NCBI GenBank assembly: GCA_965243545.1
Contig: OZ251573.1
Coordinates: 3,038,001 to 3,102,000 of the forward strand
Reading direction: 5' to 3'
Origin: CATQHW01 sp965243545
GTDB lineage: Bacteria; Spirochaetota; Spirochaetia; SZUA-6; Bin103
Length of the DNA: 64,000 bases
Shown here: in pieces, positions 1 through 7,797 of the stretch
Numbering within the stretch: position 1 is the stretch's first letter
How the letters are laid out: each line of letters begins with the position of its first letter
The notes under the pieces: model-generated
What the model saw: the letters and a program-made list of their open reading frames with translations, nothing else
Databases searched by the model: none
Told to the model about the DNA's origin: nothing
Made by a program: the position numbers and the translations under genes

Positions 1-2
1 AC

Positions 3-1280
3 GTGGTCGGCTCCTGGGTCGACGGCGTCACGCTGGACGCCGCGTTGGCGGCGCCGCCGTCGCCGGCGCGGAGCCGGCGCCTGCACCGGCTGGCGCTGGC
101 GCTCGAAGCGCTGGCCAAGCGGGTCGGCTTCACCGGCCCGATCCAGGGCGACGCCGTGATCTTCACGGACGACGACCGGGTGTTGCTGTTGCCGCCGGCG
201 GTGATGGAGCGGCTCAACGGCGTCAAGACGCCCGCCGAGCGGCTGGCGAGCGTCGACCGCTACCGGCACCCGCACCGCACCGGCCCGCAGCAGCTGGCGT
301 TCGCGCTCGGCGTCGCCGTCTACCGCGCGCTGTGCGGCCGTTACCCGTTCGACGGCGCGTCCGAAGAGGAGGTGCACGACCGGGTGCGCGGGCTGCAGCT
401 CGTGCCGCCCCGCACCTTCCAACCGTCGGCGCCGGCCGAGTTGAGCGACGCCGTGGCGGCGTCGCTCGGTCAGGACGCGCAGGCCGTCCCGGCCCTCTCC
501 GCGTGGGGCGCCCTGCTCGGCGGACGGGCGGCGGCCGGCGCGCTGGCGGAGATCGGCGATCCGCCGCCGGCCGCGCTGACCGCGGCAGAGGCGGAAGCCG
601 AACAGGCCGAGCGCCGCTACGCGCGCAGCCGCTTCCTGCACCGCAACTGGCGCCGTCTGGCCGGTTGGGGCGCCGGCGCGGCGGTGGCGCTGGCGATCCT
701 GGTCCCGATCATCGGACGGGCGCTGGCCCCGCCGGTCACCCGCGGGCTTGAGCCGGCGGAAGTGGTGGAGCTCTTCTACGACTCGATCAACACGCTCGAC
801 ACCGAGCCGATGGAGGACGCGGTCACCGGCGACGCCGGCCGCGCGCTGATCAACGAGACCCTGCACATGTTCCTGGAGTCCCGCATGGCGATGGCCGGCC
901 GCGGCCCCAGGCGGGTGGTGCCCGCGCCGGAGTGGGACGCGATGGGCCGCCCGGCGGCGCCGCCGTTCCGGGTGTACGGGATCACGGATCTGGAGGTGGT
1001 CACCGAGCAGGCCGGCGCCGAGCCGGTGTTCGCGGTCCGCTACTACTTCTGGACGCCGAACGTCGAGGACATGATCGTCGCCGTCAGACCGCCCGGGCTG
1101 GCGGTGACCGAACGGGTCCGGCTCCGGTGGAACGGCAAGGACTGGGCGATCGAGGCGCTGGAGTCCCTGCGGCGTGAAGCGGCGCCAGCCGACGCCGTGC
1201 CGGCGGCCGGCACCGCCGCGGACGGTTCTGAGGCGGACGGTTCGCCGGCAGCCGGCGGGGGCGGGGGGACCTCCAACTGA
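3..1280 (+). CDS. Kinase-like (probable pseudokinase) membrane protein, 5' end outside window
   Basis: The reading frame is open to the left edge, so the GTG at base 3 is only the first visible codon and the N-lobe probably lies upstream. Residues about 20-175 look like the C-lobe of a Ser/Thr kinase: a helical stretch, then a loop where HRD and DFG would be expected but where GDAVIF and LLLPP are seen, then a segment ending in RALCGRYPF as in kinase C-lobes. No catalytic Asp or DFG is recognisable, suggesting a pseudokinase. One membrane helix follows at about 225-245 (AVALAILVPIIG), then a globular domain of about 150 residues and a Gly/Ala-rich tail. murD starts 23 bases downstream on the same strand. 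The molecular function is unknown; the kinase relationship is an inference from fold-like patterns. Confidence 0.6.
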   Translation: MVGSWVDGVTLDAALAAPPSPARSRRLHRLALALEALAKRVGFTGPIQGDAVIFTDDDRVLLLPPAVMERLNGVKTPAERLASVDRYRHPHRTGPQQLAFALGVAVYRALCGRYPFDGASEEEVHDRVRGLQLVPPRTFQPSAPAELSDAVAASLGQDAQAVPALSAWGALLGGRAAAGALAEIGDPPPAALTAAEAEAEQAERRYARSRFLHRNWRRLAGWGAGAAVALAILVPIIGRALAPPVTRGLEPAEVVELFYDSINTLDTEPMEDAVTGDAGRALINETLHMFLESRMAMAGRGPRRVVPAPEWDAMGRPAAPPFRVYGITDLEVVTEQAGAEPVFAVRYYFWTPNVEDMIVAVRPPGLAVTERVRLRWNGKDWAIEALESLRREAAPADAVPAAGTAADGSEADGSPAAGGGGGTSN

Positions 1281-1303
1281 CCGGGCGGCGGCGGTCCGCA
1301 GAC

Positions 1304-2686
1304 TTGCGCGGGCTGCGCGCGACCGTCATGGGGCTCGGCATAGCCGGCGGCGGCCTGGGCGCCGCCCGCTTCCTGTGCGCGCGCGGCGCGCAGGTGACCG
1401 TGACCGATCTCAAGACCGCCACCGAGCTGCGCCCCGCCGTCGAGGCGTTGCCGCCTGGCGTGCGGCTGGCGCTCGGCGGCCATCGGCGCAGCGACTTTAC
1501 CGACGCCGACCTGGTGATCAAGAACCCCGGCGCGCCGCCCGACTCGCCGTTTCTGGAGGCCGCCCGCGCCGCCGGGGCGGACGTGCAGACCGACCTGTCG
1601 CTGTTCCTGGCCCGCTGCCCGGCGCCGGTGCTGGCGGTGACCGGCAGCAAGGGGAAGTCGACCACCGCCGCCGCGCTGGCCGCCGTGCTGCGCGCCGATT
1701 ACCCAGGCGCGCGGCTCGGCGGCAACATCGGCGGTTCGCCCCTCGACTTCCTGGATGAGCTGACCGCCGGCGCCCCGGTGGTGCTGGAGCTGTCGTCGTG
1801 GCAGCTCGGCGACCTGCGCGGCCGCGGCCTGCTGGCGCCGGCGGTGGCGGTGGTCACCAACCTGCTGCGCGACCACCAGAACCGGTACGCATCCATGGAG
1901 GAGTATCTGCAGGACAAGCGGGTCATCGCCGCCGGGCAGCCGCCGGACGCCGCGCTGGTCCTCAACGCCGACGATCCGTGGCGCCGGCGGTTCGCCGCCG
2001 GCGCCGCCGCCCGCATCATGCACTTCTCCACCCGGCGGCGGCCGGACGGCGACGGCGCCTGGCTCGAAGACGGCGTGGGCCGCGTGTCGGTCGGCGGCGT
2101 GCGCGGCGCGGTGTTCGACGCCGCGCCGGGCGCGGCCGCCGGTCTGGGCGGACACGCCATCGCCGCCAATCTGTTGGCGGCGGCGGCGGCCGCGGCCGCC
2201 TTCGGCTGTGGCTCGGCAACGATACGCGGCGCTCTGAACCGATTCGAAGGACTGCCGCACCGGCTGGAGCCGGTCGGGGAGGCGGCCGGCGTGCGGTTCG
2301 TCAACGACTCCGCGGCGACCATCCCGGAGGCGGTGGTCGCGGCGCTGGCCGCTGCGCCGGGACCGGTGGTGCTGCTGGCCGGGGGCGCCGACAAGGAGCT
2401 CGACTTCTCCATGCTGGCCGCCTCGGCCGGCGCCGTGCGGCGTTGCGTGCTGCTGGCCGGCAGCGCTACGGCCAAGCTCGGCGGCGCGCTACGGGCCGCC
2501 GGCGTGCGGTGCGACGGGCCGTTCGACTCCCTGGAGCGCGCCTTCGGCGCCGCGCTGCAGGCGGCCGAACCGGGCGTTACGGTGCTGCTGTCGCCCGGCT
2601 GCGCGTCGTTCGGGATGTTCCGCAACGAGTTCGACCGCGGCGACCGGTTCCGCGCGCTGGTCCGGCGGCACGCCGCGGCGCGTTGA
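1304..2686 (+). CDS. murD: UDP-N-acetylmuramoylalanine--D-glutamate ligase
   Basis: Cytoplasmic Mur ligase that adds D-glutamate to UDP-MurNAc-L-Ala in peptidoglycan synthesis, using ATP. The 460-residue length fits the family. An N-terminal Rossmann-like segment (VMGLGIAGGG, residues 8-17) binds the nucleotide substrate. The ATP loop GSKGKST is at about 114-120. The central domain carries the carbamylated-Lys region and NLLRDHQNRY, the MurD version of the Mur metal-site helix. The C-terminal domain begins near the LPHRLEPVGE motif and contains FVNDSAAT and the family-typical LSPGCASF. The start is a TTG without a strong Shine-Dalgarno site; it was chosen because it gives the usual N-terminal strand. 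The next gene starts 31 bases downstream. No other mur genes lie in the window. Confidence 0.95.
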   Translation: MRGLRATVMGLGIAGGGLGAARFLCARGAQVTVTDLKTATELRPAVEALPPGVRLALGGHRRSDFTDADLVIKNPGAPPDSPFLEAARAAGADVQTDLSLFLARCPAPVLAVTGSKGKSTTAAALAAVLRADYPGARLGGNIGGSPLDFLDELTAGAPVVLELSSWQLGDLRGRGLLAPAVAVVTNLLRDHQNRYASMEEYLQDKRVIAAGQPPDAALVLNADDPWRRRFAAGAAARIMHFSTRRRPDGDGAWLEDGVGRVSVGGVRGAVFDAAPGAAAGLGGHAIAANLLAAAAAAAAFGCGSATIRGALNRFEGLPHRLEPVGEAAGVRFVNDSAATIPEAVVAALAAAPGPVVLLAGGADKELDFSMLAASAGAVRRCVLLAGSATAKLGGALRAAGVRCDGPFDSLERAFGAALQAAEPGVTVLLSPGCASFGMFRNEFDRGDRFRALVRRHAAAR

Positions 2687-2717
2687 TGCCGGCCCCGCCG
2701 GCCCTTATGGTACCGGC

Positions 2718-3200
2718 GTGTACACGACGCTGCTGATCGCCCACTCCTGGCTGCGCTGGCCGCTGCTGGCGCTGTTTCTGCTGCTGCTGGCGCGCGCCGG
2801 AACCGGCTGGGCGCGGCGGGCGCCGTGGCGGCCGGCCGACACCGCGCTGCTGCAGGCGGCGGCCCACCTGCTGTCCCTGCAGTTCCTGATCGGGCTCCTG
2901 CTGTACGTGGCGTTGAGCCCCGTGGTCCGCGCCGCGTTCGAGGACATCGGGGCAGCTATGCGCGACGCGCAACTCCGCTACTTCCTGGTCGAGCACACGC
3001 TGCCGATGGTGGTCGCCGTCACCTTCCTGCACGTCGCCGCCGGCCGCATCAAACGCGCGGCGGTCGACTGCCGCTTCCGCCGCACCACCATCGCCGTGCT
3101 CATCACGCTGCTCCTGATCGGCGCCGGCATACCCTGGCCCGGCATGAGCGCCGGCCGGCCGCTTTTCCGCACCGAAGGCGCCGCTCCCGCGTTCTTCTAG
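2718..3200 (+). CDS. Small four-helix membrane protein
   Basis: A 160-residue protein with about four hydrophobic segments: residues 3-25 (TLLIAHSWLRWPLLALFLLL), 47-68, 90-108 and 124-140. It starts at a GTG. Histidines lie in or near the helices (H9, H49, H92, H104), and the layout is reminiscent of small di-haem or cytochrome b561-like membrane proteins, but I cannot identify the family with certainty. It follows murD on the same strand and is the last backbone gene before the AT-richer restriction-modification island beginning near 3201. The function is not assigned. Confidence 0.6.
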   Translation: MYTTLLIAHSWLRWPLLALFLLLLARAGTGWARRAPWRPADTALLQAAAHLLSLQFLIGLLLYVALSPVVRAAFEDIGAAMRDAQLRYFLVEHTLPMVVAVTFLHVAAGRIKRAAVDCRFRRTTIAVLITLLLIGAGIPWPGMSAGRPLFRTEGAAPAFF

Positions 3201-3276
3201 CATCTTCGATTGCCGAAGCGCTTATGCAGTTTTCTTTTCTCTGTTCCCTGAGCCCCCTCGCTACAAAGAGAGCACG

Positions 3277-4503
3277 TTGGGCAGCTTCGTCGGCAACATG
3301 GACCTGCCGGTGCACCGATGGTTTCGCTACAGCGCCGGCTTCAGCGGCGCGTGGGCTGAAGAGGTAATCGCCCGGGAGTCGAAGGAACGCGAGATACGGG
3401 TCTTCGACCCATTCGCCGGATGCGCCACGACGCTCGTCGCCGCAGAGCGGTGCGGCGTGGCGTCGTGCGGCATCGACGCGCACCCGTTCGTGGCCAGAGT
3501 CGCCCGCGCCAAACTCGCCTACCGTTCGTCCGCATCCGCCTACCTCGATCTTGCCGGAAGCGTCGTGACCCGTGCGAACCGGCTGACGCCTAACCTTGAC
3601 ATTTACGCGCCTCTGATCCGTAAATGCTACCGAGACGACAGTCTCGCTGAACTCGATTGCTTGCGACAAGCCGTGCGCGACTTAGACGACGGCTCCGAAG
3701 CCGCGCGTCTCGTGTGGTTGACGCTGGTTTCCGTACTTCGCTCCACGTCCCACGTCGGCACGGCAAACTGCCAGTACCTGTTGCCCGATAGGAGGAAAGC
3801 TCGGGTTCAGCAGCCGTTCTTCGCCTTTCGCGCTATGGCTGATACGATTGCGGAAGACATGCGCGGCGCGGCCGCGCTCGCCGGTCCGCGGGCGGCGTTT
3901 GCGCAGGACGACGCCCGCACCTGCGATTCCGTTTCCGCCGAAGACTTCGATCTGGTGTTGACGTCACCTCCCTATCCGAACAACTACGACTACGCCGATG
4001 CGACTCGTCTGGAGCTCATGTTTTTCGGAGAGATCACGGGCTGGGGAGACCTGCCGAACGCTATCCGCCGGCATTTGCTGCGTTCGTGCACCCAGCACGT
4101 TCCGGCGCGATCGGTGGACATTGCGCGGATTATCGACGATTCTTCTTTGACGCCGATAAGCGGGGAACTGCGCTCTGTCTGCGACGTCCTTGCCACGCGC
4201 CGATTGACCCGCGGCGGCAAGAAAACCTACCATAACATGATCGCATGCTACTTTCTTGACTTGGCGCAGGTGTGGCGCGCGCTTCGCAGAGTGTGCCGAT
4301 CCCCGTCGCGCGTGTGCTTCGTGATCGGTGACTCCGCGCCGTATGGAGTCTACGTGCCGGTGGTTGAGTGGCTAGGAGCGTTGGCCGTGGCGGCCGGTTT
4401 CACGTCCTTCTCCTTTGAAAAGACGCGCGATCGGAACGTAAAGTGGAAGAACAGAAAGCACCGAGTGCCCCTGTGCGAAGGGCGCCTTTGGGTCGAAGGA
4501 TAG
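3277..4503 (+). CDS. Type II-like DNA methyltransferase (locus 1)
   Basis: SAM-dependent DNA amino-methyltransferase of 408 residues. The SAM-binding motif I, DPFAG, is at residues 44-48 and the catalytic motif IV, TSPPY, at 229-233, followed by PNNYDYADATRLEL, a signature common in methyltransferases paired with type II nucleases. The motif order is I before IV. TSPPY predicts an exocyclic-amine target (N4-cytosine or N6-adenine), which cannot be decided from sequence alone. The start is TTG at 3277, whose first residues match the expected family N-terminus; an ATG at 3298 is the alternative. Base composition is lower in GC than murD upstream, suggesting transfer. A nuclease-like gene begins 3 bases downstream but is broken, so this enzyme is probably now a solitary methyltransferase. 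Confidence 0.88.
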   Translation: MGSFVGNMDLPVHRWFRYSAGFSGAWAEEVIARESKEREIRVFDPFAGCATTLVAAERCGVASCGIDAHPFVARVARAKLAYRSSASAYLDLAGSVVTRANRLTPNLDIYAPLIRKCYRDDSLAELDCLRQAVRDLDDGSEAARLVWLTLVSVLRSTSHVGTANCQYLLPDRRKARVQQPFFAFRAMADTIAEDMRGAAALAGPRAAFAQDDARTCDSVSAEDFDLVLTSPPYPNNYDYADATRLELMFFGEITGWGDLPNAIRRHLLRSCTQHVPARSVDIARIIDDSSLTPISGELRSVCDVLATRRLTRGGKKTYHNMIACYFLDLAQVWRALRRVCRSPSRVCFVIGDSAPYGVYVPVVEWLGALAVAAGFTSFSFEKTRDRNVKWKNRKHRVPLCEGRLWVEG

Positions 4504-4506
4504 ACC

Positions 4507-4636
4507 TTGGCGGAGTCCCCAGCCCACAAGCTCGGACAGATCATCGGCGATTCGCTCGAACAAGCGGTCCGTACCGAGCTGATTCGAATAGCCAAAGACT
4601 TCGGCCTCTATTTGGACTTCCAACGCCCGCGGAAGC
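4507..4636 (+). pseudogene. N-terminal fragment of restriction endonuclease (locus 1)
   Basis: Starting at a TTG 3 bases after the methyltransferase, about 43 codons read AESPAHKLGQIIGD, then LEQAVRTELIRIAKDFGLYL, then DFQRPR. This resembles the N-terminus of putative nucleases I recall next to DNA methyltransferases (HK-x-GQIIG, then a helix, then a GLYLD-like segment). Immediately afterwards the sequence changes to that of a transposition-type ATPase in a different frame, so the rest of the gene has been lost. The exact junction is uncertain within about 4628-4640. The catalytic domain is absent, so no active nuclease can be made from here. The family link is recalled from memory and not tested by search. 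Confidence 0.65.
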
Positions 4637-4643
4637 CAACCGG

Positions 4644-5078
4644 ATGCCGGTCCTCATCATCGACGATGCGCAGTTCCTGCGCACCGACGTGCTCGACGAC
4701 CTGCACCTGTTGACCAACTACTCCATGGACTCCGAACACCGGCTGTGCCTGCTGCTGGTCGGCCTCACCGAGTTGCGCCGCAGGCTGTCCATGACCGTCC
4801 ACGAATCGGTTGCCCAGCGCATGATCGTGCGCCATCACTTGGGCGGCCTGCAGCGCGGGGAACTCGACGGCTACCTCGCGCACCGCCTGCATCTGGCCGG
4901 CTGCGAGGTGCCGCTGTTCGAGCCGGCCGCCGCAGAGACGCTGTTTCAGGCCTCCCGCGGGCTGCCTCGGCAGATCAACCGCATCGCCCACTACGCCTTG
5001 TCGGCCACCGCGCTCGACGATGCGCGCACCGTCACCGCCGAGCATCTGCAGACGGCCGTCGAAGAACTGCGCCTCTGA
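4644..5078 (+). pseudogene. 5'-truncated TniB/ExeA-like transposition ATPase
   Basis: The frame reads MPVLIIDDAQFLRTD, the Walker B/DEAH-like region of AAA+ helper ATPases found with transposases, and continues through LLVGLTELRRRL (sensor-like segment), a helical linker and the ExeA-type C-terminal pattern ASRGLPRQINRIAHYAL. The Walker A loop and everything N-terminal to it are missing. This is 144 codons of a protein expected to be about 260-280 residues. The last 95 codons match the ATPase fragment at 59693-59980 with few changes. It is not expected to bind ATP. Confidence 0.8.
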
Positions 5079-5206
5079 TGCAGGCGCCGCCGACCGCCAT
5101 GGCTACCGAGGCGCTGTCCCGCAGTCGTTCACCTGACGGGAGAATCCGGGACATCCCGAGGCTTCTCCGGACGATTTATTCCGGGATTCCATCGGCGAGA
5201 TTATGT

Positions 5207-5217
5207 GGGATCCAACA
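5207..5217. repeat. Right terminal inverted repeat of IS copy 1
   Basis: GGGATCCAACA is the exact reverse complement of TGTTGGATCCC at 57697-57707. It marks the outer right boundary of the IS remnant. The flanking bases CTAACG belong to the host region just before the end of the Dam-type methylase gene. Confidence 0.8.
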
Positions 5218-5237
5218 CTAACGCTGAACCCGGTGAC

Positions 5238-6122
5238 TCAGTAGGTCAGCAGCAGACGATCCGCTACGACCTCGGACTCCAACGTCCGGCCATCCATCTG
5301 AAAGCGCCGAAGCATCGATCTGCCGGTGCTGACCAGTATCTGCCGCTCGAACAGCCCCTCCGGCATCGGCACGGCGCAGTGTTTCTTTCCCGATTTCTTG
5401 GTGCCATCGATGCTCAACGCGACGCGGACGCCCCGTTCCTTGCAGCGCCGGATCGACTCGAACAGCCGAGTGATGTCGAAGTCCTGCGCGCCGTACAGTA
5501 TAGCCTGACTGTGCGTATACGGCGGGTCGCAGTATACCATGTCGCCGTCGACGCATCGATCCATGACCTCGGCGTAATCAGCGTGAAGGAAATCGGTTCC
5601 TTGTATTCTCGAGTGCCACTCGTCCACCCTTTTTGCAAAGCTGCCGGGAGCGATGGGCCGGTGGATGCCCACGGGTGTTGACATGTAGCCGTCGGCCTTC
5701 CGGAACCTGATGACGCCGCCGTAACAAGCCCGCGTCAGGTACAGGAAGTCCGCTCCATTGGCCCTGGCGTTGTAAGCCGCCTTGATCTCCTCATATCTCT
5801 CCCGCTTGTCACCGGACATCGCGTATCGCCAGCGCTGTTCGTACCACCCTTTGACCGTGTCGGGCGCCGATCGAACCATGTTCCATATTTCGATCAAGGG
5901 AGCGAACGAGTCCGAGCCCACGCCGCGAGCCGGCGCCACTGTGGCGAGGATCGAACCGCCTCCGACAAACACGTCGTAAAAGGCTCCGACTTCAGTCGGG
6001 AAAAAAGACGTGATCTCTTCGGCAACGTTGAACTTGTTGCCGATCCATTTGAGCAGTGACCCGTTCGGGCGGGCGTACGCCGGTCGGCCGAACAGGTCAG
6101 TCGTCGTCTTCTGTGGGTCCAT
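5238..6122 (-). CDS. Dam-type (D12 class) DNA adenine methyltransferase (locus 2)
   Basis: N6-adenine DNA methyltransferase of about 294 residues. Motif X-like LLKWIGNK is at residues 23-30, the SAM-binding motif I, DVFVGGGS, at 50-57 and the catalytic YCDPPY at 197-202, in the order typical of Dam/DpnM-type enzymes. I place the start at the ATG at 6122 and not the upstream ATG at 6167. A sigma70-like promoter (TTGACG, 17-bp spacer, TATACT) and an operator palindrome lie at 6139-6167, so an mRNA starting near 6132 would not contain the longer start. The leader would be very short. The gene is divergent from the XRE regulator and nuclease and forms an apparently complete type II R-M locus with them. 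The target sequence is unknown; GATC is common in the family but not shown here. Confidence 0.9.
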   Translation of the reverse strand: MDPQKTTTDLFGRPAYARPNGSLLKWIGNKFNVAEEITSFFPTEVGAFYDVFVGGGSILATVAPARGVGSDSFAPLIEIWNMVRSAPDTVKGWYEQRWRYAMSGDKRERYEEIKAAYNARANGADFLYLTRACYGGVIRFRKADGYMSTPVGIHRPIAPGSFAKRVDEWHSRIQGTDFLHADYAEVMDRCVDGDMVYCDPPYTHSQAILYGAQDFDITRLFESIRRCKERGVRVALSIDGTKKSGKKHCAVPMPEGLFERQILVSTGRSMLRRFQMDGRTLESEVVADRLLLTY

Positions 6123-6138
6123 ACGGAGTCTCGCCGCG

Positions 6139-6167
6139 AGTATATCCGATAATGGGATATACGTCAA
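6139..6167 (-). promoter_or_regulatory. Promoter of the locus 2 methylase
   Basis: On the minus strand, TTGACG (6167-6162), a 17-bp spacer and TATACT (6144-6139) form a near-consensus sigma70 promoter. It points into the methylase, whose chosen ATG is at 6122. The operator palindrome at 6140-6162 covers the spacer and touches both boxes, so a bound regulator would exclude RNA polymerase. Confidence 0.7.
6140..6162. promoter_or_regulatory. Operator palindrome for XRE controller (locus 2)
   Basis: The 8-bp arms GTATATCC and GGATATAC are perfect inverted repeats around a 7-bp centre, GATAATG. The site lies in the intergenic region between the divergent methylase and XRE genes, overlaps the methylase promoter and ends 29 bp before the XRE start. 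A similar site precedes the related XRE gene of locus 3 (60566-60588, 16 of 23 positions equal). This is the arrangement of controller-protein boxes in type II R-M systems; binding is inferred. Confidence 0.7.
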
Positions 6168-6191
6168 CCAAGCGTATGCTCGTCACAGATC

Positions 6192-6440
6192 GTGGACAAG
6201 TCAATCTACTCGCGCCGACAGTACATCGTACAAAGGCTTCTGCGGGACATTCGCATCGATGCCGGTTTGCGTCAAGTCGACCTCGCAGAGAAGCTCGGTC
6301 AGCCTCAGTCCTTCGTGAGCAAGTGTGAGAGCGGAGAGCGGCGGCTGGATCTGCTCGAGCTGGAGCAGGTATGCGTCTGTTGCGGCGTCACGCTCATCGA
6401 CTTCGTGGTCCGCCTCGACAGCGCCGAGGATCGACGATGA
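6192..6440 (+). CDS. XRE-family controller-like regulator (locus 2)
   Basis: An 82-residue DNA-binding protein starting at a GTG. The helix-turn-helix covers residues about 18-72: GLRQVDLAEKLGQPQSFVSK, then CESGERRLDLLELEQVC, a clear XRE/Cro pattern. The size and position fit a controller (C) protein of a restriction-modification system. Its last codon overlaps the nuclease start as ATGA (6437-6440), so the two are translationally coupled. An operator palindrome lies 29 bp upstream and on the methylase promoter, suggesting autoregulation and repression of the methylase. It is clearly related to the XRE protein at 60294-60539 (shared SxVSKCExGERRxDxxELE). No good -10/-35 pair was found for this gene itself. 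Confidence 0.88.
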   Translation: MDKSIYSRRQYIVQRLLRDIRIDAGLRQVDLAEKLGQPQSFVSKCESGERRLDLLELEQVCVCCGVTLIDFVVRLDSAEDRR

Positions 6441-7297
6441 CCGCCGACATCAGATTTCGTGATTTGCCCAGGTCATTCTGGGCGGACGTTCGTACCATCA
6501 GCGAATCCGTCGGCTATTCAAAGCGTCGCACGAAAGAGATTCTCGTCCCTGCCATCCGTGACGTTCAGCGATCATACGGAGAAATGGGTTTCGACTGTGG
6601 GCATCTTCTCGACGACGACAGGACGACGGCTCACGGCGCAGCCGTTCTCGATTACTTCGCCTACCGAGCGACGATTCTGAACGAGTACGTCGAGCCGCGC
6701 TTGATGGACGTGGATCGCGCGAAGTCTGAGTTTGAACGACACTTCGCCGAGTTGCGTCCGACGTGCCCCATTCCGATGAACAAGCAGAAAGGGGAGAAGA
6801 AGGCGCCCGCGTATTTTACCGGGTTGGTGAACATGCTCGTCGAATCGCATGCTTGCGGGATTTCGTGCGACTACGATCCGAGGAGACTCACCACGGTCAC
6901 CAGAGACAGAGCGCCGTTGCGGACTCTGTCGCGCCGTGTTGACGGGGCCTTTCCGTCGGTGGTCGATCCGGTCGCCGTATGGGAAATAAAGGAGTATTAC
7001 TACACGACGACCTTCGGCAGCCGAGTTGCCGGCGGCGTGTACGAGACCCTGCTCGATGGAATGGAGCTCGAAGAGTTGGCGCATAGCGAGGATGTGCGTA
7101 TTCGCCACTACCTGATGATCGACTCCCATTATACCTGGTGGACGTGCGGCCGTTCGTACCTGTGCCGGATGATCGACCTGATCCACATGGGATACGTAGA
7201 TGAAGTGCTCTTCGGGTATGAGATCGTCGAGCGTCTGCCTCAGTTGGTGGAGGAATGGGTGAGCGAGTTACGTCTTCGAGATGGACCATCTGGTTGA
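6437..7297 (+). CDS. Probable type II restriction endonuclease (locus 2)
   Basis: A 286-residue protein coupled by an ATGA overlap to the XRE gene and divergent from a Dam-type methylase, which is the classic place for the nuclease of a type II system. The sequence has a candidate PD-(D/E)xK core: D177-P in SVVDPVAV and E183-I-K185 in VWEIKEYYY, a strand-borne D...ExK arrangement. The region after it (GSRVAGGVYETLLDG) resembles the helix that follows the core in such nucleases. I do not recognise the subfamily. The frame is intact, unlike the nucleases of the two other R-M loci here, so this is the likely active one. Composition is lower in GC than the flanking operon. Confidence 0.7.
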   Translation: MTADIRFRDLPRSFWADVRTISESVGYSKRRTKEILVPAIRDVQRSYGEMGFDCGHLLDDDRTTAHGAAVLDYFAYRATILNEYVEPRLMDVDRAKSEFERHFAELRPTCPIPMNKQKGEKKAPAYFTGLVNMLVESHACGISCDYDPRRLTTVTRDRAPLRTLSRRVDGAFPSVVDPVAVWEIKEYYYTTTFGSRVAGGVYETLLDGMELEELAHSEDVRIRHYLMIDSHYTWWTCGRSYLCRMIDLIHMGYVDEVLFGYEIVERLPQLVEEWVSELRLRDGPSG

Positions 7298-7359
7298 ATC
7301 CGGAAAGAGGATGGGTCCACACGGGAGTCGGCGACCGTCTCATCGGTGAGCCCGTGTCG

Positions 7360-7376
7360 GGCCGGACTCCCCGGCC
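7360..7376. terminator. GC hairpin between convergent genes
   Basis: GGCCGG and CCGGCC form a 6-bp perfect stem around the loop ACTCC, in the 86-bp space between the convergent nuclease (ending 7297) and the minus-strand operon end (7384). There is no T-run on either side, so intrinsic termination is uncertain. Confidence 0.3.
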
Positions 7377-7383
7377 GGGCCGG

Positions 7384-7728
7384 CTACTTGGCGGCGGCCG
7401 GCGGGTTTTCCGAGGCGCCGTTGCCCAGGCCGCGCATCTCCCGCTTGATGCCTTCGATCCGGTCGAACCCTTGCTGAATCTTGTCGAGCAGGTCGGCGCT
7501 CACCCGGAGCCCTTCCTTGACCAGGTACGCGACCGCCGCGGCGCGGTCGGGAACGACCTCGGCGCGCACCATCTCATCCACGCACCGGAGGCTGTCGGCG
7601 TCCAGGCGCACCGTCACCGCGTGGGCGCGCGAATCGAGAGCGTCGCTCACGGCCTCCCGCGCTCCGGACACGGCGTCCCGCGCTCCGGAGACGACCTTCT
7701 CTACCTTGGTTTCCATCTTCTTCAACAT
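7384..7728 (-). CDS. Ribbon-helix-helix-like small protein
   Basis: 114 residues from the ATG at 7728, which is preceded by an excellent AGGAGG site 7 bases upstream; an in-frame upstream ATG at 7782 lacks one. Residues 1-35 contain a near-repeat (VSGARDAV, VSGAREAV, VSDALDS) that would form an amphipathic helix. Residues about 37-78 (AVTVRLDADSLRCVDEMVRA, then a helix with AVAYLVKEGLR) fit a ribbon-helix-helix fold, as in CopG-like DNA-binding proteins. The tail is helical and ends Ala/Pro-rich. It lies last in the minus-strand amino-acid operon, 69 bases after the epimerase gene. A regulatory role is plausible but unproven, and no toxin partner is adjacent. Confidence 0.65.
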   Translation of the reverse strand: MLKKMETKVEKVVSGARDAVSGAREAVSDALDSRAHAVTVRLDADSLRCVDEMVRAEVVPDRAAAVAYLVKEGLRVSADLLDKIQQGFDRIEGIKREMRGLGNGASENPPAAAK

Positions 7729-7797
7729 GACCAACCTCCTGGGATACGGAAAGAAGGTACCCCGGCCGGCCGGCGCGGACAAGCGCGCCGGGCCGTT

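Larger units (their letters stand above)
4637..5217 (+). mobile_element. Right-end remnant of IS481-like three-gene element (copy 1)
   Basis: This stretch matches the right part of the fuller element at 57697-60119 nearly base for base from about 4790 to the end, including a non-coding tail after the ATPase stop. It ends with GGGATCCAACA at 5207-5217, the inverted counterpart of TGTTGGATCCC at the left end of copy 2. The left end, the zinc-ribbon gene and the transposase are missing, so this is a deletion derivative. It sits inside locus 1, where it removed all but the first 43 codons of the nuclease. With one end only, no target duplication can be recognised. Confidence 0.85.

Noticed and set aside
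6123..6167. A longer Dam-type methylase starting at 6167
   Set aside because: The extra codons coincide with a promoter and operator; the ATG at 6122 leaves the motif X region complete.
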